A stretch of 64,000 bases of DNA from Ktedonobacteria bacterium brp13 (GCA_015099395.1 AP024096.1:744001-808000); one strand, 5' to 3'. Counted from the first letter of the stretch, positions 43,392-57,029 are shown. The notes: generated by a model from the letters alone, not told the origin. Numbers and translations are program-made.

Positions 43392-44522
43392 CTACGGTAC
43401 CTGTGTGACCAGGCTTCCGTGCATTGTCTCTTCAACGGCGCAGTCAACGACATCTTCCAGATTACCCGTCCGATTATAGATTGCGCGTTGTCGCATTGCG
43501 CCGTTCCCCTGCATTAACTGGCATTCAACTAATTGTACAATCTCGTACCAGTCCCCGTTAGCCTCCAGAGCAGGACGCACAAAAGCTAACAGGTTGGCAA
43601 CCTGTTCAGAAGCCGGGATCGCATGCATTGTTGCAACATTTATTAACCGATCGCTGAGCCCATAACGAGCAGCGAACCAGTGAGCAATATTCATTAATTC
43701 TGGACGCATCACCGGGAACGGTTCATCAGCTAATGTTTGCTCATAGCAGGTACGTACAAGAGCACGCACAAGGCCAGCCATCATCACAGCTTCATCGATT
43801 GTCAGCGTCACATCCATCGCACGCAATTCAAGCGTTGGATAGTAGAGCGATGGACGGACATCCCAGTAAATCTTCGAGGCATCCTCCACCATACCAGTAG
43901 CCACTACTGTCTGTACAAGCTCCTCAAACTCGACCGGAGATGCAAAAGTGGCAGGAAGTCCAGCCAGGGGCCAGCGCCGCCATATCTCTGTCCGATAGCT
44001 CGCGTAGCCAGTATCCGCTCCCTGCCAGAAAGGCGAGTTTGCGGAAAGCGCAATAAGGGTTGAAACCCAATTACGCACTCTATTCAGGGTTTGCAATGTT
44101 AATTCACGATCATCGATGCCGACATGTACATGACAGCCAAAAATGCTCTGCTCGCGTGCCAGTTGTTGATAGTTCTGCTCCAGGCTAATATAACGTGACT
44201 GTGGGGTAAATTGCTGGTCATGCCAGGTGGAAAAGGGATGAGTCCCAGCGGCGGCAATCAGTAGACCTTCCTGATGCGCAATAGCGATAACGCTGTTGCG
44301 CAGATACAGCAGTTCCTGGCGTAGCTCGGCTAGCGAATGGCAAACACTGGTAGCAATCTCGATCTGCGATAGATGAATCTCAAACTGCGCGCGCTCACCT
44401 AAGGTAGCTTGAAGTTGTGGAACGAGATGGCCGGCAGAAGAACTCAGCGCACGCGTAAGAGGATCGATAATCTGGTACTCTTCCTCTACTCCAATGGTAA
44501 ATGCGGGGACATGAGTCGGCAT
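43392..44522 (-). CDS. Carboxylate-amine ligase, YbdK-type (GCS2)
   Basis: 376 residues, the family length. Starts with FTIGVEEEYQIIDPLT, the classic YbdK N-terminus, followed by EIHLSQIEIAT, the metal- and ATP-site block IFGCHVHVGI, SPFWQGADTGYASYRTEIW, and WDVRPSLYYPTLELRAMDV. These enzymes form a gamma-glutamyl amide bond, with weak glutamate-cysteine ligase activity in E. coli YbdK; the physiological substrate is not settled. ATG 44522 follows AAGGAG with a 10-base spacer. Cytoplasmic. Single gene with a strong hairpin after its stop. Confidence 0.93.
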   Translation of the reverse strand: MPTHVPAFTIGVEEEYQIIDPLTRALSSSAGHLVPQLQATLGERAQFEIHLSQIEIATSVCHSLAELRQELLYLRNSVIAIAHQEGLLIAAAGTHPFSTWHDQQFTPQSRYISLEQNYQQLAREQSIFGCHVHVGIDDRELTLQTLNRVRNWVSTLIALSANSPFWQGADTGYASYRTEIWRRWPLAGLPATFASPVEFEELVQTVVATGMVEDASKIYWDVRPSLYYPTLELRAMDVTLTIDEAVMMAGLVRALVRTCYEQTLADEPFPVMRPELMNIAHWFAARYGLSDRLINVATMHAIPASEQVANLLAFVRPALEANGDWYEIVQLVECQLMQGNGAMRQRAIYNRTGNLEDVVDCAVEETMHGSLVTQVP

Positions 44523-44718
44523 ACACGCAAGCTCCTTCGTTGGAAGAGAACAAAAGACGAGTAGTTACGATAAACGGCCCGGGCAAAATACATCTGTGTA
44601 TTCAATTTTGCTTCTCTAGCGATTGACCCCCTGTGACTTCTATTATAAAATTATAACATACGAAAAAGTGCACCGAATGACAGTTACCAGCGGGAGCAAG
44701 CGAGCAGATCCAGCGCTA

Positions 44719-45390
44719 TTACGCATCTAAATGATGAGTATCATTAAAGTTGATCAGATGAACTGTATCACCGGTAAAATGGATCTCGGTAAGGCTAGCA
44801 GTACTGATACGCAGACTACGACTATCAGGCAACGACATATTGAGCACATGGCTAATAAGCAGACGCAAAGTAGTACGGTGACTTACAAGCAGCAGAGTCT
44901 GCCCGGTACGACGTGTTAATAGATCAACGACAAAAGGAATAATGCGTGCAATGACTGCCTGCTGGGTCTCGCCATCTGGGATCATCGTCATCCATGAACC
45001 ACGCTCCCAGGCATCAAGTTCAGCCGCATAAGCTCCTCTGAGATCGTCACGCGAACGATTCTCCCAGCGCCCGAAATTGATCTCACGCAGGACAGTCTCG
45101 GTCTGAATCTCCAGACCGAGAGCTTCTGCAAGAGGACGCGCAGTATCCTGAGCACGATGCTGAGGGCTACAGTAGAGGGCATCAACGCTCAACCCACTAC
45201 TACGGCGCAAGCGTTCACCGAGTGCATACGCTTGCTGATGGCCCTTCTCAGTCAATGGAGCCTCGGTTACCCCACAAAACGCATCCTCGCTACTATGCGC
45301 GGTCTCACCATGGCGCACGAGCAAGAGACGCGTCGTAGACGTAGAGGATGACGTAGTAGCAACCGGCATCGATCCTGACGATTGATGCAT
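44719..45390 (-). CDS. Histidine phosphatase (phosphoglycerate-mutase-like)
   Basis: 223 residues from ATG 45390, behind AAGGAGAG; the frame is open to 45432 but without a site. Catalytic RHG is in LLLVRHGET, supported by the GVTEAPLTEKGHQQAYALG block, the second Arg in YCSPQHRAQDTARPLAEA and the second His in LLLVSHRTTLRLL, with the acid donor Glu in FGRWENRS. It removes phosphate from a small molecule; alpha-ribazole phosphatase or phosphoglycerate mutase are both possible, and cobinamide genes are not nearby. The first ~20 residues are Ser/Thr-rich and probably disordered. Confidence 0.9.
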   Translation of the reverse strand: MHQSSGSMPVATTSSSTSTTRLLLVRHGETAHSSEDAFCGVTEAPLTEKGHQQAYALGERLRRSSGLSVDALYCSPQHRAQDTARPLAEALGLEIQTETVLREINFGRWENRSRDDLRGAYAAELDAWERGSWMTMIPDGETQQAVIARIIPFVVDLLTRRTGQTLLLVSHRTTLRLLISHVLNMSLPDSRSLRISTASLTEIHFTGDTVHLINFNDTHHLDA

Positions 45391-45463
45391 AAATTCTCTC
45401 CTTCTTAGCACACAATTCCTGCTAGGAAACAAGCTATGTCAAAGTTCTTAGCGCAGCTAACAG

Positions 45464-46549
45464 CTAGCCTCGACCAACAGTAATGTGACCACTAGTAGTA
45501 TGGACGTGTAAAGTAGGACCAGTACTATGATCAAGCGCTGATGGATCATCAATTGATCCTGAGACGGTCGATGCCTCTATATTTACACCAGGCATTATGG
45601 ATACGATAACATTGCCAGAGCCAGTAGAGATTTGAGAATCTCCATCCGGACCGCCAGAAAAGGTTACATTGCCAGTCGCACTACTCAACTTTGAGCCACC
45701 TCCCAGATGGGTCACCTCAGCATCAATATTGCCATTTGTGGTATTGAGCACAACCTGCCCACTTACATTATTCGTTGCAATATCACCACTATTAGAGTTT
45801 ACAGAGACCGACCCATTGATACCAGTAATCGTAGTAGCGCCTGTAGCATCCTGTACTACAACATCGCTGGTCGCGGGCACAACAACATTCAGGGTCTCAT
45901 TGCTATCATAGTTAAGTACCGATTTATTCGAGGTTGCAAAAGTAAGTGTACTTCCACTCTGTGCATGTTGGAGACTTTTGACAAGGTCGTTATTACCACT
46001 AATAGCAACGTTTCCCACACCACCAGTAGATACATTTACATTAGCAGCATCCACATTAATTATAATACGTGGCTGTAGACCGACCTTGAAATCCTGCTGC
46101 CGATATGGAACTGCAACTGGTTTTAGATAGCCACCATAACGCTGTGAAAAAGGCATCATTCTGCCCATAGAATGGTAAGTCAAATAAGAACCAGCGGTAA
46201 AAAATAGCATAATGGCGACAAAGACACCTATTACTGCCATCGGAAGAAAAGAGGAGCGCCGGCGAGATAAAGGCTGCTGCTCGCGTGGGCGCAATTTCTC
46301 GCCATCTGCGCGATAAGGCCATGGTTGTTCATACTGTCTCTCCGATAAACCATCATACATGCCACCATAACCAATAGTATAGTCAGTATACTCATCGCGC
46401 CCATGCTGCTCTCCGCTAACCACAGGAGAAGCATACGGCAGAGTCGGCTCAGCTCTTACGTGTGCATATTTATTCTCATCTACATGCTTATCTCGCCATT
46501 TATCAGGTTGCTGGTCTGTATCGTGAAAGAGCGACTCGCTTTCTTGCAT
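45464..46549 (-). CDS. DUF4097-domain membrane protein
   Basis: 361 residues from ATG 46549, behind AAGGAGAA; the open frame reaches 46624. A long charged cytoplasmic part (1-95, rich in Tyr, Asp, Arg) is followed by one membrane helix (FLPMAVIGVFVAIMLFFTAG, about 105-124). The external part is a right-handed beta-helix-like DUF4097 repeat: GVGNVAISGNNDLV, ATGATTITGINGSVSVNSNSG, NVSGQVVLNTTNGNID, SATGNVTFSGG, STVSGSID, TTSGHITVG. This repeat architecture is found in putative adhesins and in anti-sigma or envelope-stress proteins. The function is unknown. It may act at the cell surface. Confidence 0.85.
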   Translation of the reverse strand: MQESESLFHDTDQQPDKWRDKHVDENKYAHVRAEPTLPYASPVVSGEQHGRDEYTDYTIGYGGMYDGLSERQYEQPWPYRADGEKLRPREQQPLSRRRSSFLPMAVIGVFVAIMLFFTAGSYLTYHSMGRMMPFSQRYGGYLKPVAVPYRQQDFKVGLQPRIIINVDAANVNVSTGGVGNVAISGNNDLVKSLQHAQSGSTLTFATSNKSVLNYDSNETLNVVVPATSDVVVQDATGATTITGINGSVSVNSNSGDIATNNVSGQVVLNTTNGNIDAEVTHLGGGSKLSSATGNVTFSGGPDGDSQISTGSGNVIVSIMPGVNIEASTVSGSIDDPSALDHSTGPTLHVHTTSGHITVGRG

Positions 46550-46750
46550 CACAATTCTCCTTACGTGGTAGGTGATATGTATGATCAAAGCTTCGACTGT
46601 GAGATCAGTAGGAAGTAAATACATTTTGCAACATCAAATGATATACGCAAAGAAGTGTGAAAGGTTATGTATTCAGGCCAAATGGTATGGAGGAACAGAG
46701 TAAAGCCTGTGTAGTAATCATTTATATGTCTAAAAAAGGGGCACAACACC

Positions 46751-46779
46751 TTGACAAATCGCCAGGTTCAGAGTATTAT
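46751..46779 (+). promoter_or_regulatory. Promoter of the 5S rRNA gene
   Basis: TTGACA (46751-46756), 17-base spacer, TATTAT (46774-46779). Perfect -35 and near-perfect -10, 36 bases before the 5S. Gives the 5S gene its own transcript. Confidence 0.88.
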
Positions 46780-46814
46780 TACCCTTGTTAAGAGACACCT
46801 GTATGCGCAGGTGA

Positions 46815-46930
<116 letters not shown>

Positions 46931-46931
46931 T

Positions 46932-46957
46932 CACCTGCTCGTAACAGGTGTTTTTTT
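46932..46957 (+). terminator. Terminator of the 5S gene
   Basis: CACCTG (46932-46937) pairs with CAGGTG (46945-46950), followed by seven T. The left arm can also pair with CAGGTG before the 5S, so processing and termination stems compete. Confidence 0.9.
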
Positions 46958-46987
46958 GTGATAAATTATAACCAGCCATCAGCACGC

Positions 46988-47019
46988 AAAAAAAGACCTT
47001 GCTCATGCAAAATGAGCAA
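46988..47019 (-). terminator. Terminator of the 23S transcript
   Basis: On minus: TTGCTCAT, short loop, ATGAGCAA (47019-46999), then GGTC and seven T (46994-46988). About 30 bases from the 5S terminator, so the two convergent transcripts are closed back to back. Confidence 0.88.
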
Positions 47020-47040
47020 AGCCTCTTGTTGTTGCCTTTT

Positions 47041-50336
<3,296 letters not shown>

Positions 50337-50412
50337 AAAGTGCTACACAATATTACTTGTGCATTTCAACGAGCATTTGTTTTCTTTTTGCTTGCTCGTT
50401 TACTGTAGGGGT

Positions 50413-50441
50413 ATTATCACACCTTTATGGCTGTTTGTCAA
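50413..50441 (-). promoter_or_regulatory. Promoter of the 23S gene
   Basis: On minus TTGACA (50441-50436), 17-base spacer, GATAAT (50418-50413). Gives a leader of about 255 bases before the mature 23S. Confidence 0.85.
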
Positions 50442-50837
50442 GCCCTTTTGCAAGGCTCTTTCAAGCTCTCTCAATACTGCTTTTCAAGATCACACCATAA
50501 CCTGTATCATACGTAGAAGTCGCCTAAAAAAGGCATAACATACCTGCTATTATGATACTCCGAGATGATAATAAAAGCCCGAGAGGCGCTACATTAACGT
50601 AGCAATCAAGATGCGATGAGAGAAGAATACGCCGAGCCAGTCTCTTTGTAATACCGTTCGTTCTCTACAGTTCTACGATTATCCCATTGGCAAGGCGCGC
50701 TGTCAATAGAGTGACAAGAATGTAGGATAAAAGGGGTATTGCACTAAAAGCACATACGAAAAGAAAAAGAACCATGCACAAGAAAGCAGAGGGATGGAGG
50801 AGAGCCAAGAGGGCACAAGGCCCTCCGTTACAAACCA
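50442..50837. other. Intergenic region upstream of 23S
   Basis: 396 bases. Contains the terminator hairpin GAGGGC-ACAAG-GCCCTC (50809-50825) just past the stop of the 50838 gene. No gene or clear upstream activator site recognised. Confidence 0.45.
50809..50825 (-). terminator. Hairpin downstream of stress-protein gene
   Basis: GAGGGC, loop ACAAG, GCCCTC, 13 bases past the stop at 50838. Short and without a good T-run. Confidence 0.45.
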
Positions 50838-51371
50838 TTATGGAGTCTCGTCAGGATGCTGACGTAAAGCGGGAGGGGCGTTAAAAGACGTGAACTGACG
50901 GATAGATTCTTCAGCGCCGTTACGTTGTAGAATAGCTAGCGCTACCTCTTGATCGTAGTGGGTCTTGACGGTCACGAGCGTCTTATTTCCTTCCAATGCC
51001 TGTTTGTAAAACCTGGCATCTTCCTGAGAAAGTCCTAACGACGTTAATGCGCCAAGTGCGCCACCAGCGGTGGCCCCTAACGCTATACTCCCAATAGTCA
51101 GGGCAATACCACCAGCGATAGCAAGCCCAAAACCTGGTATGAAGAGGGCAGCTGCCGCACCGAGGAAGCCACCCAGCACACCACCTTCTACTGCACCAGT
51201 AGCTGCTGAAGCACCGACCTCATCAGCGCTGGGTGCTTGCGAATCTACGCGTGAAACGTAGCCAAGCTCTTCATCACTAAAACCCTGGCTCCGCAGATCT
51301 TCAATTGCGGCTCGTGCTTGTTCGTGAGTAGAATAGATACCGATCACAATAGAATCCTGTGTCATAGCCAT
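50838..51371 (-). CDS. General-stress-protein-17M-like / glycine-zipper protein
   Basis: 177 residues from ATG 51371, chosen because AAAGGAGG lies close upstream; the frame is open to 51578 but the extra 69 residues look non-coding. The N-terminal ~45 residues match the YflT/GSP17M fold (DSIVIGIYSTHEQARAAIEDLRSQG, EELGYVSR). A Gly/Ala-rich hydrophobic middle follows (GAVEGGVLGGFLGAAAALF to GATAGGALGALTS) that would span the membrane as a glycine-zipper pair. The C-terminal block EDARFYKQALEGNKTLVTVK is the usual end of the family. These proteins accumulate under stress; the molecular role is unknown. Downstream of rho, same strand. Confidence 0.8.
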   Translation of the reverse strand: MAMTQDSIVIGIYSTHEQARAAIEDLRSQGFSDEELGYVSRVDSQAPSADEVGASAATGAVEGGVLGGFLGAAAALFIPGFGLAIAGGIALTIGSIALGATAGGALGALTSLGLSQEDARFYKQALEGNKTLVTVKTHYDQEVALAILQRNGAEESIRQFTSFNAPPALRQHPDETP

Positions 51372-51587
51372 CAGGAGCCTCCTTTCACCTTCCCGGAAAC
51401 AAAATGTGCTGACATGAGTATCGGCTACGGTATCCCTACTGATACGTTTGTCAGCACGATCCTCGCTATAGTTACATATTGAGGACACGAGGCAGGAGAA
51501 AGAATAGTTTCTTACTATACACGTGTAAAGGGTGAAATTATACTGAGAGATCGTACCTGCTACACAAAAACCTTGCATGCCAACTTG

Positions 51588-52877
51588 CTAATCTATCTGC
51601 CGACCTAGTGTAGCCAGAAACTCTTTATTATTGCGCGCCTTCGCCATCTGCTGATAGAGAGCTTCAACAGCCTCGATACCACGTTGCGCTGAAAGTTGCT
51701 CAAACATACGACGCATCGTAATCGCAGCGCGGTAGGTCGGCTTATCGTAAAGCATCTCCTCACGGCGCGTACCAGAGAGCGTAATGTCAACAGCAGGGAA
51801 GATACGGCGCTCGGCCAGTTTACGATTCAGCACAAGCTCCATATTACCGGTACCTTTGAACTCTTCATAAATGACATCATCCATGCGGCTCCCAGTATCG
51901 ATCAGGGCCGTCGCGATAATCGTCAGACTACCACCCTCTTCGATCTTACGAGCAGCACCAAAGAAGCGTTTAGGCAAAGTGAGAGCATTGGGATCCAGGC
52001 CACCAGAGAGGCTACGACCACTAGGCTCAACGATCAGGTTATAAGCACGACTCAGACGTGTGAGACTATCCATCAGGATGACCACATCCTGACCACCCTC
52101 AACAAGGCGTTTCGCCCGCTCCAGGATCATCTCAGCCAGACGGGTATGCTGATAAGGAGGCTCATCAAACGTCGAGCTGATCACCTCTGCCTTGATCACA
52201 CGCTGAAGATCGGTCACCTCTTCAGGGCGTTCCCCAATCAGAGCGATCATGATATGCACATCAGGATATTTCTGAGCGATAGCGTTGGCGATACTGGTGA
52301 GGAGAACAGTCTTACCAGCTTTAGGTGGAGCAACAATTAAAGCACGCTGCCCGCGACCCAGAGGAGAGACAAGGTTAATCACACGACCAGAGAGATCACG
52401 ACTATTGGCGGTCTCCAGGTCAAATTGTTCGTAGGGGAATATAGGGGTCAGAGCATCGAAGCGCGGTCGCCGACGCGCGACCTCTGGATCCAGACCATTT
52501 ACCGACTCGACACGAAGTAGACCTGCGAACTGCTCACGATCTTTCGGAGGACGAGCCTGGCCTTCAACAAAATCACCCAGACGGAGTCCAAAACGACGAA
52601 TTTGAGAAGCAGAGACATAGATATCCTGAGCGTCTGGCATAAAATGCTGTCGTCGCAAGACACCAAAGCCATCTGCCACTATTTCGAGAATACCCCCACC
52701 TTTAAACGTTTCTTGCTGATCGTCCTGCACCTGAAATTCATCAGTATGAGAAGTATGCGCAGCATAATGAGGATGATTCAAATGACCAGTCTGTCCGGAT
52801 TGATGCGTTTGGTCAGGCTGAACAGGTTGATTATAAAAATTTTGGTTGCTTCGAGGCATGAATTCAGTTGAGGTCAT
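51588..52877 (-). CDS. rho: Transcription termination factor Rho
   Basis: 429 residues from ATG 52877 (AAAGGA 12 bases upstream; further in-frame starts at 52955 and 52913 have no better site). An N-terminal His/Gln-rich stretch of ~60 residues replaces the usual domain. The RNA-binding cold-shock-like domain follows ([33 protein letters not shown]). The ATPase domain has Walker [12 protein letters not shown], Walker B VVILMDS, Q-loop [12 protein letters not shown]-loop [11 protein letters not shown] and MEL catalytic region [20 protein letters not shown]. It ends untranslated transcripts. The genome should thus use Rho as well as the many intrinsic hairpins seen here. Confidence 0.97.
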   Translation of the reverse strand: MTSTEFMPRSNQNFYNQPVQPDQTHQSGQTGHLNHPHYAAHTSHTDEFQVQDDQQETFKGGGILEIVADGFGVLRRQHFMPDAQDIYVSASQIRRFGLRLGDFVEGQARPPKDREQFAGLLRVESVNGLDPEVARRRPRFDALTPIFPYEQFDLETANSRDLSGRVINLVSPLGRGQRALIVAPPKAGKTVLLTSIANAIAQKYPDVHIMIALIGERPEEVTDLQRVIKAEVISSTFDEPPYQHTRLAEMILERAKRLVEGGQDVVILMDSLTRLSRAYNLIVEPSGRSLSGGLDPNALTLPKRFFGAARKIEEGGSLTIIATALIDTGSRMDDVIYEEFKGTGNMELVLNRKLAERRIFPAVDITLSGTRREEMLYDKPTYRAAITMRRMFEQLSAQRGIEAVEALYQQMAKARNNKEFLATLGRQID

Positions 52878-53341
52878 ACAAACCAGTGGTCCTTTCCATG
52901 GGTGTTTTTGCATGTTGGAAGACGCTGAAAAGAAGAAGCACAATCGATACGTCAAAAAGCGTCATATTCCATGATATTGAGCTAAGAGCATCATTCATCG
53001 CAGTACAATCGTTGATAATAGTGAACGCCACTTACATACGGCTAACCTGGTTCTGTATGTTCACTGTGCTCGCACGATTGAAAAGCATACCTTTAACAGC
53101 AATCAGAGACTGTAGAAACAGCAAGCATCTGATCAAAAAAGGTGTGAAGTTGAAAATAGTTGTCTATGATAAAGCGGTGTGGTAGATCCAGAACTTTGTA
53201 TTGGGATTCCGATTGACAAAACGTGGAAGAGGATCGCTTCACCAATTATAACACGAAAACATCCTTGTTCTATTCCAAATAGATAGTGTGATTATACTCC
53301 ATCTGAAAAGAGTTTGGCAAATAGCAACCACACACATTCGG
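52878..53341. other. Intergenic region
   Basis: Separates rho from the mannosyltransferase gene, both on minus. Should carry the rho promoter and possible Rho autoregulatory leader. A 105-codon plus frame here (52868-53185) looks non-coding. Confidence 0.4.
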
Positions 53342-55018
53342 TCAGGATGAGCATATGGTCCGCCGCCGCTGACGGTACAGATAGATGCCGACAAAGAGCG
53401 GCGCGAACCAGACAAGTTGACTGCTCACATAGGATAGCCCATAACCAGGTAACAGGCCATAAAAAATCCAGAGCACATATAGACCAAGTGTGCTAAAAGA
53501 TAACGCCCGCCCGATTGGTCCTACGGGCAGACCACCAAAGGTAAAAGGAATAAAACGTCCATCGTACTGACACGCCTCAATAATAGCGAGTAAGCTAATT
53601 GAGAGAATAACATACCAGGGCCAAAACCAGGGTGAACCAATAAAGCAATACGCCAGCCAGACAAAGTTCAGCCAACTCAAGAGAGCCAGAGGCGTACGCA
53701 TCATCCGAGGTTGCCGCAAACAGCGAATGCAGGCATAGAGATAGATAAGCACGAAAAAGAGATCGCTCACCCAGTGAGAATAGATCTCGATCCACGCTCC
53801 ATGATCGCTTGTATGGTGCAGAGAAGCCAGCCCCAAATCATGGATAATATTGACACCAAGCTCATAGATACTATTAATATCCCGTGAAGCAGAAGGAGTC
53901 ACGCTCAATACAGTCAGCAGCGCACCATGATGCCAGAAAGGCATATGCAGTACCACAATAGTTCCAAAAGCGACAAGAGCCGCCAGAGCAGTATTATATG
54001 CACGTTGTAACCAGGGGAGAGCAGCATCTATCTCATTAAAGAACACAAAGAGCAACACACCAGGGATAAGAATCAGGTACGAGATCTTAATACAAGCGGC
54101 CAACCCCAGAAAGAAAGCACTCACCACAAACGGCTGCCCATCGACCTTTGCAGAGGGCAGCAGATACCAGAGAGCGAGCAAAATCAAAAGCAGAATAGTG
54201 ATATCGTTATGTGCATTCACACACGCCTCTAGCAACAAAAAAGGATTCCAGGCAAAGGCCAGCGTTGCTCGCTCACGAAAGCAGCGCTGGGTTATATCAT
54301 CTGCATGCTCCACTCCTTGCAGACGCCCGATCAGTGACCAGAGCAGTTGGGTAGAGATCAAAAAACCCGCCAGGCTGAACAAGCGCAACAATAGCTCCAT
54401 CGCAAGCGCATACCTGAAGCCTGACAGGATAGCACCAAGCTGAAGTCCACTCACCAGCATCGTCCAGACAGGACCATACACCGAAGGCTGATTTACCCAA
54501 TACAGATAACGGATGATGTAATCGTGATGAATAGCTGAGGGTGCATTCACGATCGGGTCCAGATGATAGATCACAACCATACGGCCATACGCAATATACG
54601 AGAGGACATCCTGTGAAGTCAGCACAGGTAGCAACGTATAAGCCAGTCCTAGCACGCCTGTAGAAACAAGAATAAAGCGTCGTGTAATCTTGCCTGGTAA
54701 CCGGTAGAGAGCAGCCAGATAGAACACACAGATAGCCACCAGAGTTCCAGTAAAAAGCCAGGCATGTGAAAATGTATAGATAACATCAAAGGGAGCAGTA
54801 TCACTAATACGCAGCGCACGCGAAGAAGGAAGCAGACCAAGCGTGGAGAGCAAAGCACGCAAAAACCAGAAATGTTTATCGAATAACAGACTGGCAGCGA
54901 AGAGCACGCACAACACCAGAGAGCCTAAGAACGTATAGGGTAGGACATCCTGTCGACATTTAGGGAGTATGTCATAAGGTAATAAGTCTCTGACACTAGA
55001 CATTTTTTTACCAAGCAT
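53342..55018 (-). CDS. Polyprenol-phosphate-mannose-dependent mannosyltransferase-like (GT-C)
   Basis: 558 residues from ATG 55018; GGGGAG lies 9 bases upstream. About 12 to 13 membrane helices of the GT-C type. The catalytic-loop region is SQDVLSYIAYGRMVVIYHLDP (Asp early in the first outer loop), followed by WVNQPSVYGPVW, ACVNAHNDITILLLIL and KISYLILIPGVLLF, all typical of MptB-like alpha-1,6-mannosyltransferases and the DUF2029 family. The sugar donor would be a polyprenyl-phosphate sugar. It elongates a cell-envelope glycan on the outside. The frame beyond the start is open up to 55099 but without a ribosome site. Confidence 0.85.
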   Translation of the reverse strand: MLGKKMSSVRDLLPYDILPKCRQDVLPYTFLGSLVLCVLFAASLLFDKHFWFLRALLSTLGLLPSSRALRISDTAPFDVIYTFSHAWLFTGTLVAICVFYLAALYRLPGKITRRFILVSTGVLGLAYTLLPVLTSQDVLSYIAYGRMVVIYHLDPIVNAPSAIHHDYIIRYLYWVNQPSVYGPVWTMLVSGLQLGAILSGFRYALAMELLLRLFSLAGFLISTQLLWSLIGRLQGVEHADDITQRCFRERATLAFAWNPFLLLEACVNAHNDITILLLILLALWYLLPSAKVDGQPFVVSAFFLGLAACIKISYLILIPGVLLFVFFNEIDAALPWLQRAYNTALAALVAFGTIVVLHMPFWHHGALLTVLSVTPSASRDINSIYELGVNIIHDLGLASLHHTSDHGAWIEIYSHWVSDLFFVLIYLYACIRCLRQPRMMRTPLALLSWLNFVWLAYCFIGSPWFWPWYVILSISLLAIIEACQYDGRFIPFTFGGLPVGPIGRALSFSTLGLYVLWIFYGLLPGYGLSYVSSQLVWFAPLFVGIYLYRQRRRTICSS

Positions 55019-55308
55019 AAAACGCATCTCCCCTGAAAATGATAGACGGATTGCTATACAGGCAAAATAGATCAATCGTAGAGAATCGTTACAGATCAAA
55101 GGATCCAGGTACTAGTAACAATACGCCAGTCAATTGCGTTCTGTGACAACCACAAATAACTACAACAGTATTTAGCGGAGAGAGGCAGCAGACAACACAG
55201 ATTAAAGAATAGAATAAGAAGCAGGCGCTGGTGCGACCCATCAGCAGCAACCCGGATGGGTTGCACTTTTCTATCACCACCTGGAAAAAGGAAGGAATAA
55301 CGATTCTT

Positions 55309-56436
55309 ATGACACGAGCACGCCTACGTGAACTGGGTATTACGCCTGGAAGCTTGCCAACTGGCACATATAACGCCATCACCGACGTACCAGGGATCCT
55401 GGTAGGGCAGGTTACACTGATAGACGACGAACCTGGCAAACCAGCAGGAACAGGACTGGCAAGGACAGGGGTCACCATGATCGTGCCACGCAACGGCAAC
55501 ATCTGGACCGATCATGCCTTCGCAGGCTACTTTAATTTCAACGGCTGTGGTGAAATGACCGGGCAGGCCTGGATAGCCGAAGCAGGCGTAATCCACACGC
55601 CTATCGGCATCACCAACACCAACTCGGTCGGAGTCGTCCGCGACGCCATCGCAGCATATCCGCTGGAAATGAGCAGTCAAGCTGGTATACCACCCTCTAT
55701 CTCTGCCTCCTGGCAGGGCTCACTCCCTGTTGTCGCCGAGACATGGGATGGCTGGCTCAACGACATCAATGCCTTTCATATCACCAAAGAGCATGCCTTT
55801 GAAGCATTGAGAACAGCTACAAGTGGTCCCGTAGCAGAGGGAAACGTTGGTGGTGGAACCGGTATGATCTGTCACGAGTTCAAAGGCGGCACAGGTACCT
55901 CATCGCGTATAGTGAACCATCAGGGTGAACCTTACACAGTAGGCGTCCTGGTACAGACAAACTATGGCGATAGGCGGCTCTTCAGAGTTGCTGGTGTTCC
56001 AGTTGGGCAGGAGATCGGTTATCAAGACGTCGAACATCCATGGGACAAACCACCCAAAGGAGGCTCGATTATCGTCATCATAGCCACAGACGCTCCCCTA
56101 TTACCAACACAATGCACACGGCTAGCGCGACGTGCCACAGTAGGGCTAGCTCACGTTGGCGGCATGGGTCACAACGGTAGCGGCGACCTCTTCCTCGCCT
56201 TCTCGACCGGCAACCACCTACCTATTACAACACCAGGAAATTTTGACCTGCAGATGATTCAAAATGACCACATGGACCCCTTCTTTGAAGCCGTCGTCGA
56301 AGCCACTGAAGAAGCGATCCTTAATGCCCTCACCGCCGCTGAAACCATGATCGGCTTGCAAGGACATACCGCACATGCGCTACCGTTAGACAGACTACAA
56401 GAAGTTATGCACCACTATCATAAGCACGAACAATAG
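55309..56436 (+). CDS. P1-family peptidase (DmpA/BapA type)
   Basis: 375 residues from ATG 55309 (AAGGAAT 11 bases upstream); an upstream in-frame start at 55231 is less likely. The N-terminal domain shows NAITDVPGILVGQVTL, and TGVTMIVPRNGNIW. The self-cleavage and catalytic site is FKGGTGTSSRIV, where the peptide bond before the Ser is cut so that Ser becomes the N-terminal nucleophile. Other conserved blocks: GNVGGGTGMICHEFKGG, VQTNYGDRRLF, GGSIIVIIATDAPL, LAHVGGMGHNGSGDLFLAFST. It removes D- or beta-aminoacyl residues from peptides. No signal peptide. Confidence 0.93.
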   Translation: MTRARLRELGITPGSLPTGTYNAITDVPGILVGQVTLIDDEPGKPAGTGLARTGVTMIVPRNGNIWTDHAFAGYFNFNGCGEMTGQAWIAEAGVIHTPIGITNTNSVGVVRDAIAAYPLEMSSQAGIPPSISASWQGSLPVVAETWDGWLNDINAFHITKEHAFEALRTATSGPVAEGNVGGGTGMICHEFKGGTGTSSRIVNHQGEPYTVGVLVQTNYGDRRLFRVAGVPVGQEIGYQDVEHPWDKPPKGGSIIVIIATDAPLLPTQCTRLARRATVGLAHVGGMGHNGSGDLFLAFSTGNHLPITTPGNFDLQMIQNDHMDPFFEAVVEATEEAILNALTAAETMIGLQGHTAHALPLDRLQEVMHHYHKHEQ

Positions 56437-56544
56437 CGTAATACGCTAAATAAACAAGGAAGGGCCAGCCCTCCTCATATCCTATGTTACAACCGATACA
56501 TAGTAACAGGCAGAGATACTACATAGCAGTAACTATACGAATAC

Positions 56545-56579
56545 CAGAGAATCCCCTGTCACTCCATTGGGATTCTCTG
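56545..56579 (+). terminator. Hairpin after the DmpA-type gene
   Basis: CAGAGAATCCC (56545-56555) pairs with GGGATTCTCTG (56569-56579), loop 13. Also 55 bases upstream of the next ATG, so it may serve as a leader element. Confidence 0.6.
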
Positions 56580-56633
56580 AGTCCTGCCTGAAGAGTTACG
56601 CCATCGCGATTATAACTGATAGGGAGCAGGATC

Positions 56634-57029
56634 ATGAGAGTACGTAGCGGGAGATGGATAGGAGGATGTATATATGCGTTGTGCATATTAGCACTCATCC
56701 TTCTATTACAAAAGAGCACAGCCAGTAAAGCATCTGCCCATTCAGCCTACGTAATCCCGCACATAACAAACACCTTCAAGCCGACAATAACACATCCATC
56801 TATAGTAAATCCTATACAGAGCACAAGCCGCTGCAGCAAGACCACCAGAGCGCAACAACCAGGAGATGTACTGAAAGTACCTATTCCACTCTGGCTGGCC
56901 GGGACACTTGGTTTAGCAGGCCTGACAAGTGGTGGTCTACTCACATACATTGCCTTACCACGCCCGGAGCGTAAACAAGCGATGATAGAAGAATATGAAC
57001 AGTATCAAGAAGAAGGAGAAGAGAGATGA
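56634..57029 (+). CDS. Small two-helix membrane protein
   Basis: 131 residues. N-terminal signal or anchor (WIGGCIYALCILALILLLQK), a Thr/Ser/Pro-rich outside stretch with two Cys, then a second helix (LWLAGTLGLAGLTSGGLLTYIAL, about 86-108) and a highly acidic cytoplasmic tail (EEYEQYQEEGEER). ATG 56634 has GGGAGCAGG upstream. No family known. Its last 25 bases overlap the end of the convergent kinase-FtsA gene, tail to tail. Confidence 0.65.
   Translation: MRVRSGRWIGGCIYALCILALILLLQKSTASKASAHSAYVIPHITNTFKPTITHPSIVNPIQSTSRCSKTTRAQQPGDVLKVPIPLWLAGTLGLAGLTSGGLLTYIALPRPERKQAMIEEYEQYQEEGEER

Noticed and set aside
52868..53185. 105-codon plus frame upstream of rho
   Set aside because: Begins inside the rho leader; no ribosome site or domain.
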